Counted from the stretch's first letter, positions 1-5,721 are shown. The stretch is DNA of 9,100 bases from Candidatus Falkowiibacteriota bacterium (GCA_903937325.1 CAIZYV010000068.1:1-9100); one strand, 5' to 3'. Translations and numbers: made by a program. The notes: a model not told the origin generated them from the sequence alone.

Positions 1-4
1 TGAT

Positions 5-33
5 TAGGCATTGCCACTTTTTTTTGTTATAAT
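5..33 (+). promoter_or_regulatory. Extended -10 promoter of the sod unit
   Basis: TATAAT at 28-33 is preceded by TG at 25-26, giving an extended -10 element (TGTTATAAT). A weak -35 match, TAGGCA at 5-10 (4 of 6 consensus bases), stands 17 bp upstream. Transcription would start near position 40 and leave an AT-rich leader of about 28 nt with no Shine-Dalgarno sequence before the ATG at 68. The -10 match is clear; the -35 is marginal, as is usual for extended -10 promoters. Confidence 0.6.
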
Positions 34-67
34 ATAAAAGCTTTTACAAACTAATTTTTATAAATAT

Positions 68-664
68 ATGTTTACTTTACAGGCTTTGCCTTTCGCTCTT
101 AATGCCTTGGAACCACATATGTCAGCGCGTACCTTAGAATTTCATTACGGAAAACATCATCAGACTTATATTGATAATCTTAATAAGTTAGTAGTGGACA
201 CAGATCTTGCCGCCTTATCTTTAGAAGAGATTATTAGCGCCAGCGCTGGTCAGTCTGATAAAATTGCTATTTTTAATAATGCCGCTCAGGCTTATAATCA
301 TGATTTCTTTTGGGCTAGCTTGCGGCCGTCTAATCCTGGCATGCCTGTTCCCGCGGCTTTAATGAATTTAATAGAACGTGATTTTCAATCCTTAGAAAAT
401 TTGGTAACGGAATTTAAAGCGGCTGCTTTGGCGCAGTTTGGCAGTGGCTGGGCTTGGTTAGTCTTAGAGGACGGTAAATTGAAGATTATGAAAACGGCGA
501 ATGCCGACACCGCTTTTTTACATGGCGCCACACCGCTGCTTGCTCTTGATGTCTGGGAACATTCTTATTATTTAGATTACCAGAATCGCCGCGGTGATTT
601 TGCGTCCGCTGTTTTAAGCAATCTTTTAAATTGGGATTTTGCTGCTAAAAACGCTGGCCTTTAA
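68..664 (+). CDS. sodB: Superoxide dismutase, iron type
   Basis: The enzyme converts superoxide to hydrogen peroxide and oxygen in the cytoplasm. The protein has 198 residues, the usual length for a single-domain Fe/Mn dismutase, and aligns end to end from memory with E. coli SodB. The four metal ligands are visible: His26 in EFHYGKHHQTY, His78 in AYNHDFFW, and Asp161 and His165 in DVWEHSYY. Active-site Tyr34 and His30 are also present. The metal-selective glutamine is Gln74 in NNAAQ, and the position that is Gln in manganese enzymes (TANQD) is Ala146 here; both favour iron. A few extra residues (about 61-67) precede NNAAQ compared with E. coli. No signal peptide. The ATG at 68 has no Shine-Dalgarno sequence but the N-terminus fits the family exactly. 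First gene of a unit with the two genes downstream (3-nt gap to the next). Confidence 0.96.
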   Translation: MFTLQALPFALNALEPHMSARTLEFHYGKHHQTYIDNLNKLVVDTDLAALSLEEIISASAGQSDKIAIFNNAAQAYNHDFFWASLRPSNPGMPVPAALMNLIERDFQSLENLVTEFKAAALAQFGSGWAWLVLEDGKLKIMKTANADTAFLHGATPLLALDVWEHSYYLDYQNRRGDFASAVLSNLLNWDFAAKNAGL

Positions 665-667
665 ATT

Positions 668-1342
668 ATGAAGAAAAATCCTTATTCTCGCTTGCAACCC
701 AAAACGCGCTTACCCTACACGGTTGTTTATCTTATTCGCCATGCTAATCCCGATTATCGCTTAGAGAAAAAATTAGGTGATCGCTTAATGCCTCTTTCGG
801 TGGAAGGGCGAAAACAGGCAGGATTTTTAAGTAAGCGTTTGCAAAAACTAAAGATCGAAGTAATTTACGCCAGCTCTTTGGCGCGTGCTCAGGAAAGCGC
901 AGCTATTTTTGCTAATTCTCAGAAGCATCTTTCTTTGATTGCTGATAAGCGTTTGGACGAAATAGATTGGCGGGATTGGCATCGCGTCAAATATTTCCGC
1001 ACCTCTGAAGAAAGACGTCAGCAATATCTGCCGGGTTACGCCGTTTTAGATAAGCAACTAGATAAAAAACAAGCGCAGACCCGCCGTTTTTTAGCAGATA
1101 TTTTTGTTCAACATAAAGGCCAACACGTCGCTCTGTTTTGCCACGGCAATATTATTAAGACATTCTTAACCGGCATAATGAATGCTGACGTTTTGGGATT
1201 TTTGTCTTTGGAAATATATCAAGCTTCTGTTACTAAATTAGTGATTGATCGTGATGGCTATGTTAAGATTGGTTTTATCAACGATGTGAGTCATTTACCC
1301 AATCCTCCTTTGGAAGATATCTTTATTACTTTAGTGGATTAA
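668..1342 (+). CDS. Histidine phosphatase superfamily (phosphoglycerate mutase-like) protein
   Basis: A 224-residue cytoplasmic protein of the histidine phosphatase superfamily, whose members transfer or remove phosphate through a phosphohistidine. The core is visible: YLIRHA with Arg24 and nucleophile His25, Arg73 in YASSLARAQESA, the probable acid/base Glu98 in RLDEIDW, and the second His159 in LFCHGN. The first motif is RHA rather than the classic RHG, a variant found in many members. The substrate cannot be told: phosphoglycerate mutase, phosphoserine phosphatase, alpha-ribazole phosphatase and protein phosphatases share these motifs. The residues between Glu98 and His159 (WHRVKYF and a Lys/Arg/Gln-rich stretch) replace the usual lid and do not suggest a specific member. 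The start lies 3 nt after the sod stop and the stop 4 nt before the next gene, so it is almost certainly co-transcribed. No Shine-Dalgarno sequence. Confidence 0.88.
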   Translation: MKKNPYSRLQPKTRLPYTVVYLIRHANPDYRLEKKLGDRLMPLSVEGRKQAGFLSKRLQKLKIEVIYASSLARAQESAAIFANSQKHLSLIADKRLDEIDWRDWHRVKYFRTSEERRQQYLPGYAVLDKQLDKKQAQTRRFLADIFVQHKGQHVALFCHGNIIKTFLTGIMNADVLGFLSLEIYQASVTKLVIDRDGYVKIGFINDVSHLPNPPLEDIFITLVD

Positions 1343-1346
1343 ATTT

Positions 1347-2819
1347 ATGTCTTGTCGGCGTCTTTATACTGGTTTATTTTTATTGTCGACCGGATTAATC
1401 CTCCTGGCCTGGCCTTTTTCGGCGGTACGCGCCGAGTCTTTAAGCGTACGCCTGTCTGGACGGATATTATTGCAAGTGCAGGCGAAGGGCGAGGCTTGGT
1501 ATCTTAATCCACTTGATTTGCAAAGATATTATCTCGGCCGACCAACTGACGCTTTTGCTTTGATGCGTTCTTTAGGCCTAGGTGTCAGTGAAGATAATTA
1601 TCGTTTTTTTTCTTCATCTGGAGCTTCTAATTTGTCCGGTCGAATTTTATTACGTGTTCAAGCTCAGGGGGAAGCTTATTATGTTAACCCTGTAAATAAA
1701 CGCTTATATTATCTTGGTCGTCCCTCTGACGCTTTTGCTCTGATGCGTTCTTTGGGTCTAGGTATAAGTAATCAAGATTTAGAGCAGATTAGTGCCGCTC
1801 ATAATTCTGTTCCCACCACCACCTTACTTGTTGGTGGCACTCGTCATTATGTCTGGTCTTATCAGGCTAAAGATTATAATTTAGATTTTGTCTTAAGTCC
1901 TTCTTTATATCAATCTTATAGTCGTGATCCCAAAGTCTACACTTATTATGAGGGCCAGGAACCAACTGACTTGCGCGAGTCTTTCTATGGATTATTTTTA
2001 AAACCGCGAGCCGATGATACTCAGACCGGTAGTCTTTTAGCTTCTTTGCGCCAACAGGCGGCAGTGCTTGGTCTTAGTACTGACGAGGGCGCGGCTTTTA
2101 TTATGGCTTTTGTCCAGTCTTTGCCTTATGACCAGGCGAAAGTTGATTCTGGCTCTAGTGTTCCTTATTATCCTTTTGAAACTCTTTATTTACAAAAAGG
2201 AATTTGCGCTGATAAAACTTTTTTAGCCGTTTTATGGTTGCGTAGCCTCGGTTATGGGGCGGCTATTTTAGATTTTCCGGAGAGTAATCATTCCGCCGCC
2301 GGCGTTGCTTGTCCACTAGCCGATTCACTCGCCGGTTCGGGGTATTGTTATATTGAAACTACTAATCATTTTCCGCTCGGTGTTGTTCCGCCACTTTTAA
2401 AAGAAGGGCAGGCGATTGAGGACGAAAGTAATTCTGTTGATCTTTTTGATTACACTCGTCTTGGATATTTAGAAATAAAACAGGCTAGCCAAGGAAAATT
2501 GTATCAGGGTGTGGCGGCGACGAAATTAGCGGCGGCTGTCTGGCAAGCCGAACAAAAGGCTCTTAAGATTTCCAAAGCCAGTTTAAATGTTAGTCAGGCT
2601 TCCATCGATGCAGCTTACCAACTACTTAAAAAACAAGAGAGTGAAATGCTTGCTTATAAAGATAGTGGCAACATTGCTGAATATAATCGTTTAGTGCCGG
2701 CTTATAATAGTGCCGTAGCGGCCTATCAGGTGCAGGCGGAAGCCTATCAAATGGCCGTAACAGCTTATAATGAGGATGTGCAAACTTTTAATTTGCATTA
2801 CCGCCAATTTTATCAGTAG
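1347..2819 (+). CDS. Exported repeat protein with transglutaminase-like domain
   Basis: A 490-residue protein I cannot name. Residues 1-30 look like a Sec signal peptide: Arg4-Arg5, a hydrophobic core at about 8-22, and a plausible cleavage site after VRA (28 or near). Two copies of a motif beginning LSGRILL and ending YYLGRPxDAFALMRSLGLG lie at about 36-81 and 96-141, exactly 60 residues apart. Residues 225-350 resemble the transglutaminase-like thiol fold: Cys287 in KGICADKTFLAVLWLRSLGY, His315 in SNHSAAGV and Glu337 in YCYIETT are the likely triad, with Glu in place of the more common Asp. Residues 395-490 are Ala/Gln/Tyr-rich and probably helical or coiled coil. In this fold the enzyme may be a protease, amidase or cross-linker acting outside the membrane; which is unknown. 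Third gene of the sod unit, followed by a possible terminator. The domain call is by motif only. Confidence 0.85.
   Translation: MSCRRLYTGLFLLSTGLILLAWPFSAVRAESLSVRLSGRILLQVQAKGEAWYLNPLDLQRYYLGRPTDAFALMRSLGLGVSEDNYRFFSSSGASNLSGRILLRVQAQGEAYYVNPVNKRLYYLGRPSDAFALMRSLGLGISNQDLEQISAAHNSVPTTTLLVGGTRHYVWSYQAKDYNLDFVLSPSLYQSYSRDPKVYTYYEGQEPTDLRESFYGLFLKPRADDTQTGSLLASLRQQAAVLGLSTDEGAAFIMAFVQSLPYDQAKVDSGSSVPYYPFETLYLQKGICADKTFLAVLWLRSLGYGAAILDFPESNHSAAGVACPLADSLAGSGYCYIETTNHFPLGVVPPLLKEGQAIEDESNSVDLFDYTRLGYLEIKQASQGKLYQGVAATKLAAAVWQAEQKALKISKASLNVSQASIDAAYQLLKKQESEMLAYKDSGNIAEYNRLVPAYNSAVAAYQVQAEAYQMAVTAYNEDVQTFNLHYRQFYQ
1452..1769 (+). repeat. Two in-frame 180-nt-period repeats inside the exported protein gene
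   Basis: The segments at 1452-1589 and 1632-1769 encode the two GRILL/YYLGRP motif copies, 180 nt apart. In the 3' part the DNA is still very close: CTGACGCTTTTGCT and TGATGCGTTCTTT occur in both copies, and most differences there are at third codon positions. The 5' part has diverged more. This indicates an internal duplication kept under protein-level selection. Confidence 0.9.
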
Positions 2820-2862
2820 CGATATTTATAAGCTTATTTAAGCGAATTTTTGCTTGATTAAG

Positions 2863-2890
2863 AATAGGGAATTACTCTATTAATAATTTT
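2863..2890 (+). terminator. Possible intrinsic terminator of the sod unit
   Basis: AATAGGG (2863-2869) can pair with CTCTATT (2875-2881), 7 pairs including one G-U, around an AATTA loop, followed by AATAATTTT. The stem is weak and the T tract interrupted, so termination may be partial. Two other small structures lie just upstream: a 10-bp palindrome ATAAGCTTAT at 2828-2837 and a hairpin at 2840-2855 with AAGCGA/TTGCTT arms. Nothing coding is seen between the stop at 2819 and the promoter at 2911. Confidence 0.4.
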
Positions 2891-2910
2891 ACCCTTAAAC
2901 TTTTGTTTGC

Positions 2911-2939
2911 TTGACAGCTTGTTTTTTTTGGGCTATTAT
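2911..2939 (+). promoter_or_regulatory. Near-consensus promoter of rpsB-tsf
   Basis: A perfect -35 TTGACA (2911-2916) and a -10 TATTAT (2934-2939, 5 of 6 consensus bases) are separated by exactly 17 bp. This is the best promoter in the window and suits a highly expressed ribosomal operon. Transcription would begin near 2946. A perfect 9-bp inverted repeat, TTACCCTTA (2889-2897) and TAAGGGTAA (2939-2947), brackets it. Confidence 0.85.
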
Positions 2940-2963
2940 AAGGGTAATTCAAAGATTTAAGCT

Positions 2964-2992
2964 TTAAGAATTTTCGGATTCTTGATTTTTTT
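2964..2992 (+). terminator. Possible attenuator hairpin in the rpsB leader
   Basis: AAGAAT (2966-2971) pairs with ATTCTT (2978-2983); T2965-G2984 and T2964-A2985 can lengthen the stem to 8 pairs. Seven T follow directly (2986-2992). The shape is that of an intrinsic terminator, but the stem is AT-rich and would be weak unless stabilised. It would stop transcripts about 45 nt after the predicted start, upstream of rpsB, which suggests attenuation rather than the end of a gene. Confidence 0.4.
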
Positions 2993-3021
2993 GTTTTTAT
3001 AAAAATTATTTTTCGTTGTCC

Positions 3022-3050
3022 TTGAGCTTTTTTATTTTGAATATTTTAAT
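3022..3050 (+). promoter_or_regulatory. Possible second promoter of rpsB
   Basis: TTGAGC (3022-3027, 4 of 6 of the -35 consensus) and TTTAAT (3045-3050, 5 of 6 of the -10) are 17 bp apart. Transcripts from here would start near 3057 and bypass the possible attenuator at 2964-2992. In such AT-rich DNA a match of this quality can arise by chance. Confidence 0.3.
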
Positions 3051-3123
3051 TAATAATACGTCACGTCGGCATAATTTTTCTTGGTTTATATCAAAACAAA
3101 AGATATAGATTAGTCGGCGGAAG

Positions 3124-3143
3124 TCTCGTTTCTATAAACGAGA
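3124..3143 (+). promoter_or_regulatory. Hairpin just upstream of the rpsB start
   Basis: TCTCGTTT (3124-3131) is perfectly complementary to AAACGAGA (3136-3143), giving 8 pairs closed by a CTAT loop. The stem ends 14 nt before the rpsB ATG. No T tract follows, so it is not a terminator; its place near the ribosome-binding region makes it a candidate translational control or mRNA-stabilising element. Confidence 0.55.
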
Positions 3144-3157
3144 GACAAAGAAAATCT

Positions 3158-3853
3158 ATGGTAAAGTTACCGAGTTTAGAAGAGATGTTAAAAGCGGGTA
3201 TGCATTTTGGACACCGCACTCATCGCTGGCATCCGAAAATGAAGCCTTATATATTTGCCGCTAAAAATGGCATCTATGTTATTGATTTAGAAAAAAGTCG
3301 GGAAATGTTAGAGACTGCTTTAAACTTCATGTCTCAATTGGTTAAAGAAGGTAAATTAATATTATTTGTCGGTACTAAGAGCCAGGTCAAAGCGCCAATG
3401 AAAAAAATGGCGGAAATGACCGGCCAACCTTATATCGTCGGTAAATGGCTCGGCGGCTATCTAACTAACTTCGCCGTCGTGAAAAAGTCTGTTAAAAAAT
3501 ATCAGGATCTAATGGAAAAACGCGATACTGGTAAATTAGAAAAATATACCAAGAAAGAACGCCTCGATTTTGATCGGGAGATAAAACGCTTAGCTGAGCG
3601 CGTTGGCGGTTTAACAGCTTTAAATAAGATGCCCGATGCAGTTTTTGTCTGGGATATTAAAGAAGAAGAAACAGCCGTGGCTGAAGCGCGTAAGAAAAAT
3701 ATTCCGGTTATTGCCATCTGTGACACTAACGTTAATCCGGAATTGGCAAATTATCCGATTCCAGCCAATGATGACGCCACTAAGACTGTAAAATTGATTT
3801 TGGAAGTTATTCAGTCGGCGATTATTGATGCGAAAAAAGATTTAAAAAATTAA
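3158..3853 (+). CDS. rpsB: Small-subunit ribosomal protein S2 (uS2)
   Basis: S2 binds late to the 30S subunit between head and body, and is needed to recruit S1 where S1 exists. The 231-residue protein is complete and colinear with bacterial S2: LKAGMHFGHRTHRWHPKMKPYIF (about 11-33) at the N-terminus, GKWLGGYLTNF (95-105), KMPDAVFVWD followed by AVAEARKKNIPV (158-184), and CDTNVNP and IPANDDATKTVKLI (188-214) near the end. A charged Lys/Glu stretch at 115-145 is the usual coiled-coil protrusion. The length is near the short end of the family, with almost no C-terminal tail after the NDDA motif. The ATG at 3158 matches the family N-terminus (VKLPSLEEMLKAG); GAGAGA about 12 nt upstream is at best a weak ribosome-binding site. 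First gene of an operon with tsf, the standard bacterial arrangement. Confidence 0.98.
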   Translation: MVKLPSLEEMLKAGMHFGHRTHRWHPKMKPYIFAAKNGIYVIDLEKSREMLETALNFMSQLVKEGKLILFVGTKSQVKAPMKKMAEMTGQPYIVGKWLGGYLTNFAVVKKSVKKYQDLMEKRDTGKLEKYTKKERLDFDREIKRLAERVGGLTALNKMPDAVFVWDIKEEETAVAEARKKNIPVIAICDTNVNPELANYPIPANDDATKTVKLILEVIQSAIIDAKKDLKN

Positions 3854-3864
3854 ATTGCCGTTAA

Positions 3865-3888
3865 GCGAGGAGGGACATATCGTCTCGC
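3865..3888 (+). promoter_or_regulatory. Displaced Shine-Dalgarno sequence in a small hairpin before tsf
   Basis: AGGAGG (3868-3873) is a perfect Shine-Dalgarno core but lies 29 nt upstream of the tsf ATG at 3903, too far for direct use. It overlaps a hairpin: GCGAG (3865-3869) pairs with CTCGC (3884-3888), plus a G-U pair at 3870/3883. An alternative fold pairs GGGAC (3872-3876) with GTCTC (3882-3886). Folding would bring the site nearer to the ATG or partly hide it. No other start codon of any frame sits at normal spacing from it. Confidence 0.4.
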
Positions 3889-3902
3889 GGCATAATATTA
3901 AT

Positions 3903-4697
3903 ATGGAATTAATTAAGCAATTAAGAGAGATGACCGGCGCCGGCATGGTTGATTGTAAGAAGGCTCTTGATGAGGCTAATAACGATCTACAAAAGGCAGT
4001 CGAGATATTGCGCAAGAAGGGCATCGCAAAAGCGGCTAAGCGCACTGACCGTGAAACAAACGAGGGCGTGGTTAAGGTGGCGGTTAATGCCGCTGGTGAT
4101 GAAGCTTATATTTTTGAGCTGACTTCGGAAACTGATTTCGTTTCTCGTAATGAAAAATTTCAGAACTTTGCCAATGAGGTAATGTCTTTAGTTTTATCTG
4201 CCAATCCCGAAAATCTTGAAGCTTTATTGTCTTTGCCAATGTCACAGGGTGATGTTCGGGAAAATTTGGCAACTTTAAGCGGAACGATTGGTGAGAAAAT
4301 GGAATTGCGCCGTTTTGCTCGTTTGCAAGGTTCTAGTTTGGCTGCTTATTCTCATTTAGGCGGTAAATTGGGCGTTTTAGTTGCGCTTGATCAACCTGCT
4401 CAGACTGATTTAGCGATGGAAGTCGCAATGCAAGTAGCGGCTGCTAATCCTAAATATTTAGAATCTTCAGAAGTTGATGCTGAAGAATTATTGAAAGAAA
4501 AAGAAATTTATCGCGTCCAGCTTCTTAAAGAAGGTAAGCCGGAAGCGATGATTGAGAAGATTTTAGAAGGGAAGGTTAGTAAATTTTATGCAGAAGTGTG
4601 TTTGGTAGACCAAGAATTCATTAAGGATGATAAGAAAAAAGTTAAGGATATATTAGGAACTGCGAAAATATTAGGTTTTTTCCGTTTTAGTTTGTAA
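3903..4697 (+). CDS. tsf: Translation elongation factor Ts
   Basis: EF-Ts is the guanine nucleotide exchange factor that recycles EF-Tu-GDP in the cytoplasm. From the ATG at 3903 the protein has 264 residues. Residues 1-48 are the UBA-like domain (IKQLREMTGAGMVDCKKAL). The exchange signature TDFVSRN is at 77-83, with Asp78 and Phe79 corresponding to the pair that disrupts the magnesium site of EF-Tu. The core continues with HLGGKLGVLVAL (151-162), a VAAANPKYL segment (178-186), and GKVSKFYAEVCLVDQEFIKD (223-242) near the C-terminus. The frame is open back to a TTG at 3855, adding 16 residues, but these are not family-like, so 3903 is chosen. The tail after VKDIL (AKILGFFRFSL) replaces the usual end. 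It follows rpsB by 49 nt, and a terminator follows. Confidence 0.97.
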   Translation: MELIKQLREMTGAGMVDCKKALDEANNDLQKAVEILRKKGIAKAAKRTDRETNEGVVKVAVNAAGDEAYIFELTSETDFVSRNEKFQNFANEVMSLVLSANPENLEALLSLPMSQGDVRENLATLSGTIGEKMELRRFARLQGSSLAAYSHLGGKLGVLVALDQPAQTDLAMEVAMQVAAANPKYLESSEVDAEELLKEKEIYRVQLLKEGKPEAMIEKILEGKVSKFYAEVCLVDQEFIKDDKKKVKDILGTAKILGFFRFSL

Positions 4698-4735
4698 GGG
4701 TGATTAAATTTAGTCATGAGAATAAACGCTAGGGA

Positions 4736-4778
4736 GCCCTGCTGATATTTTGTTTGTTGGCGGGGTTTTCTCTTTTTT
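4736..4778 (+). terminator. Intrinsic terminator of rpsB-tsf, touching the next start codon
   Basis: GCCCTGCTGATA (4736-4747) pairs along its whole length with TGTTGGCGGGGT (4755-4766), counting several G-U pairs; the GC-rich base CCCTGC/GCGGGG is the strong part. The loop is TTTTGTT. A pyrimidine tract, TTTTCTCTTTTTT (4766-4778), follows and runs directly into the ATG at 4779. Confidence 0.7.
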
Positions 4779-5636
4779 ATGAAAATAGTGCAAATACAAT
4801 TTTCCCCTTGGGATAAGACATACTCTTTTTCTTTAGCTGATCAGATTAAAGCCGATATCGGTGATTTTGTGATTGTTGATACTGAGCTAGGAGAAGAGCT
4901 GGGTAAAATTGTTTCTTTTATTTTTGAAGCTGCTAAAGATCAAGAATTAAAAGCAGTCTTACGTTTGGCTTCTCTTGAAGATGCTCGCTCCGTTTATGAC
5001 GAAAAGCGGCGGCAGCAAGCGCTTAATATTTGCCAGGAAATGATTGAGCGCCATAATTTGCACATGAAATTAGTTGACGTCCGTTTTGCTTTTGCTGGCG
5101 GCCGTTTGACTTTTGCTTTTGTGGCTGATAATCGGATTGATTTCCGTGATCTAGTAAAAGATTTGAATGCCGCTTTTAATCTTAACATCCGCCTTTTACA
5201 GATTGGGTCGCGCGATGAAGCGAGATGCAGTGGTGATTGTGGGCCTTGCGGCCTGGGATTGTGTTGCCGTAGTTTCGTTCGTGATTTTGCTTCTATTACT
5301 TCTGAGATGGCGGAAGCGCAGCAAGTTGTTCATCGCGGCAGCGAACGTATTTCCGGTATGTGCGGCCGTTTGATGTGCTGTTTAAGTTTTGAATACGAAG
5401 GTTATAAACATCTTGCTTCTGTTTTGCCGCCGATTGGTACAAAGATTAAGGTAGAAGGGCGTAGCGGTACCGTAATAGGTCATCACTTACTTAAACAAAC
5501 TGTGGATGTACGTTTTCCAGCTGAACAGAGCGGGGAGCGTGATTTGATTATCCAGATCGATCCTAAGAAGCAGCTTTCCGGTAATAGCGATGATTCTCGA
5601 TCAGCTAAACCTGCTCGTTTTCGCCGGCGACGCTAA
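4779..5636 (+). CDS. PSP1-domain protein, YaaT/RicT family
   Basis: A 285-residue soluble protein of the PSP1 family. In Bacillus subtilis the relative YaaT (RicT) forms a complex with YlbF and YmcA that carries [4Fe-4S] clusters and affects RNase Y-dependent mRNA processing. Here residues 1-60 form the N-terminal beta-rich part (FSLADQIKADIGDFVIVDTELGEELGKI), 65-145 the middle with RLTFAFVADNRIDFRDLVKDL, and 145-205 the cysteine core: RDEARCSGDCGPCGLGLCC with Cys150, 154, 157, 162 and 163, then ISGMCGRLMCCLSFEYEGY with Cys195, 200 and 201. This is more cysteine-rich than YaaT as I recall it, which has no cysteine at 150 and 154. The tail is Ser/Asp-rich and ends in a basic RFRRRR, possibly nucleic-acid binding. 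Neither YlbF nor YmcA is in the window. The gene stands alone between two terminators and has tandem TAA stops. Confidence 0.9.
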   Translation: MKIVQIQFSPWDKTYSFSLADQIKADIGDFVIVDTELGEELGKIVSFIFEAAKDQELKAVLRLASLEDARSVYDEKRRQQALNICQEMIERHNLHMKLVDVRFAFAGGRLTFAFVADNRIDFRDLVKDLNAAFNLNIRLLQIGSRDEARCSGDCGPCGLGLCCRSFVRDFASITSEMAEAQQVVHRGSERISGMCGRLMCCLSFEYEGYKHLASVLPPIGTKIKVEGRSGTVIGHHLLKQTVDVRFPAEQSGERDLIIQIDPKKQLSGNSDDSRSAKPARFRRRR

Positions 5637-5650
5637 TAAATTGACTCATC

Positions 5651-5673
5651 GCCCCTGTAATGGGGCTTTTTTT
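5651..5673 (+). terminator. Intrinsic terminator of the PSP1 gene
   Basis: GCCCC (5651-5655) and GGGGC (5662-5666) form a perfect GC stem around a TGTAAT loop, followed by seven T (5667-5673). It lies 14 nt after the PSP1 stop codon and separates that gene from the gap promoter. Confidence 0.92.
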
Positions 5674-5683
5674 GTAAAAAATA

Positions 5684-5692
5684 TGCTATAAT
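5684..5692 (+). promoter_or_regulatory. Extended -10 promoter of gap
   Basis: TGCTATAAT gives a perfect -10 (5687-5692) with the TG extension at 5684-5685. At the -35 distance the sequence is the end of the upstream terminator and shows no consensus, which is typical of extended -10 promoters. Transcription would start near 5699, about 31 nt before the gap ATG. Confidence 0.7.
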
Positions 5693-5721
5693 TAAAATAA
5701 GCGTTTATTTATTTTAATTAT
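5688..5721 (+). repeat. 13-bp perfect inverted repeat over the gap promoter and leader
   Basis: ATAATTAAAATAA (5688-5700) and TTATTTTAATTAT (5709-5721) are exact reverse complements, separated by GCGTTTAT. The left arm covers most of the -10 element and the predicted transcription start; the right arm ends 8 bp before the gap ATG. Because most of the left arm is upstream of the RNA start, the repeat more likely acts on DNA, as an operator, than as an mRNA hairpin. Both arms are pure A/T, so chance is not excluded. Confidence 0.7.

Larger units (their letters stand above)
2946..3157 (+). other. Long 5' leader of rpsB mRNA, no gene seen
   Basis: About 210 nt of untranslated leader lie between the predicted start of transcription and the rpsB ATG. 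No open frame of note and no tRNA-like fold was found in it. It holds, in order, a terminator-like hairpin (2964-2992), a second possible promoter (3022-3050), a short hairpin with TATATC (3087-3092) and GATATA (3102-3107) arms around an A-rich loop, and a strong hairpin at 3124-3143. GTCGGC occurs twice (3065-3070 and 3113-3118). In several bacteria rpsB is autoregulated by S2 through its leader; whether that happens here is inference, and I do not recognise a known leader motif. Confidence 0.6.

Noticed and set aside
11..16. TTGCCA as the -35 of the sod promoter
   Set aside because: It is only 11 bp from the TATAAT, far too close; the extended -10 with TAGGCA at 5-10 fits better.
7..25. GGC-ATT-GCC followed by eight T near the window start, as the terminator of an upstream gene
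   Set aside because: The visible stem is only 3 bp and anything longer would lie outside the window, so it cannot be supported.
3502..3726. Antisense open frame inside rpsB, and similar frames opposite tsf, PSP1 and gap
   Set aside because: They lie wholly within confident conserved genes, have no promoter or start signal of their own, and read like reverse-complement shadows.
3855..3902. In-frame extension of tsf to a TTG start at 3855
   Set aside because: The 16 added residues have no counterpart in EF-Ts, while the ATG at 3903 gives the exact family N-terminus MELIKQLREMTGAGM.
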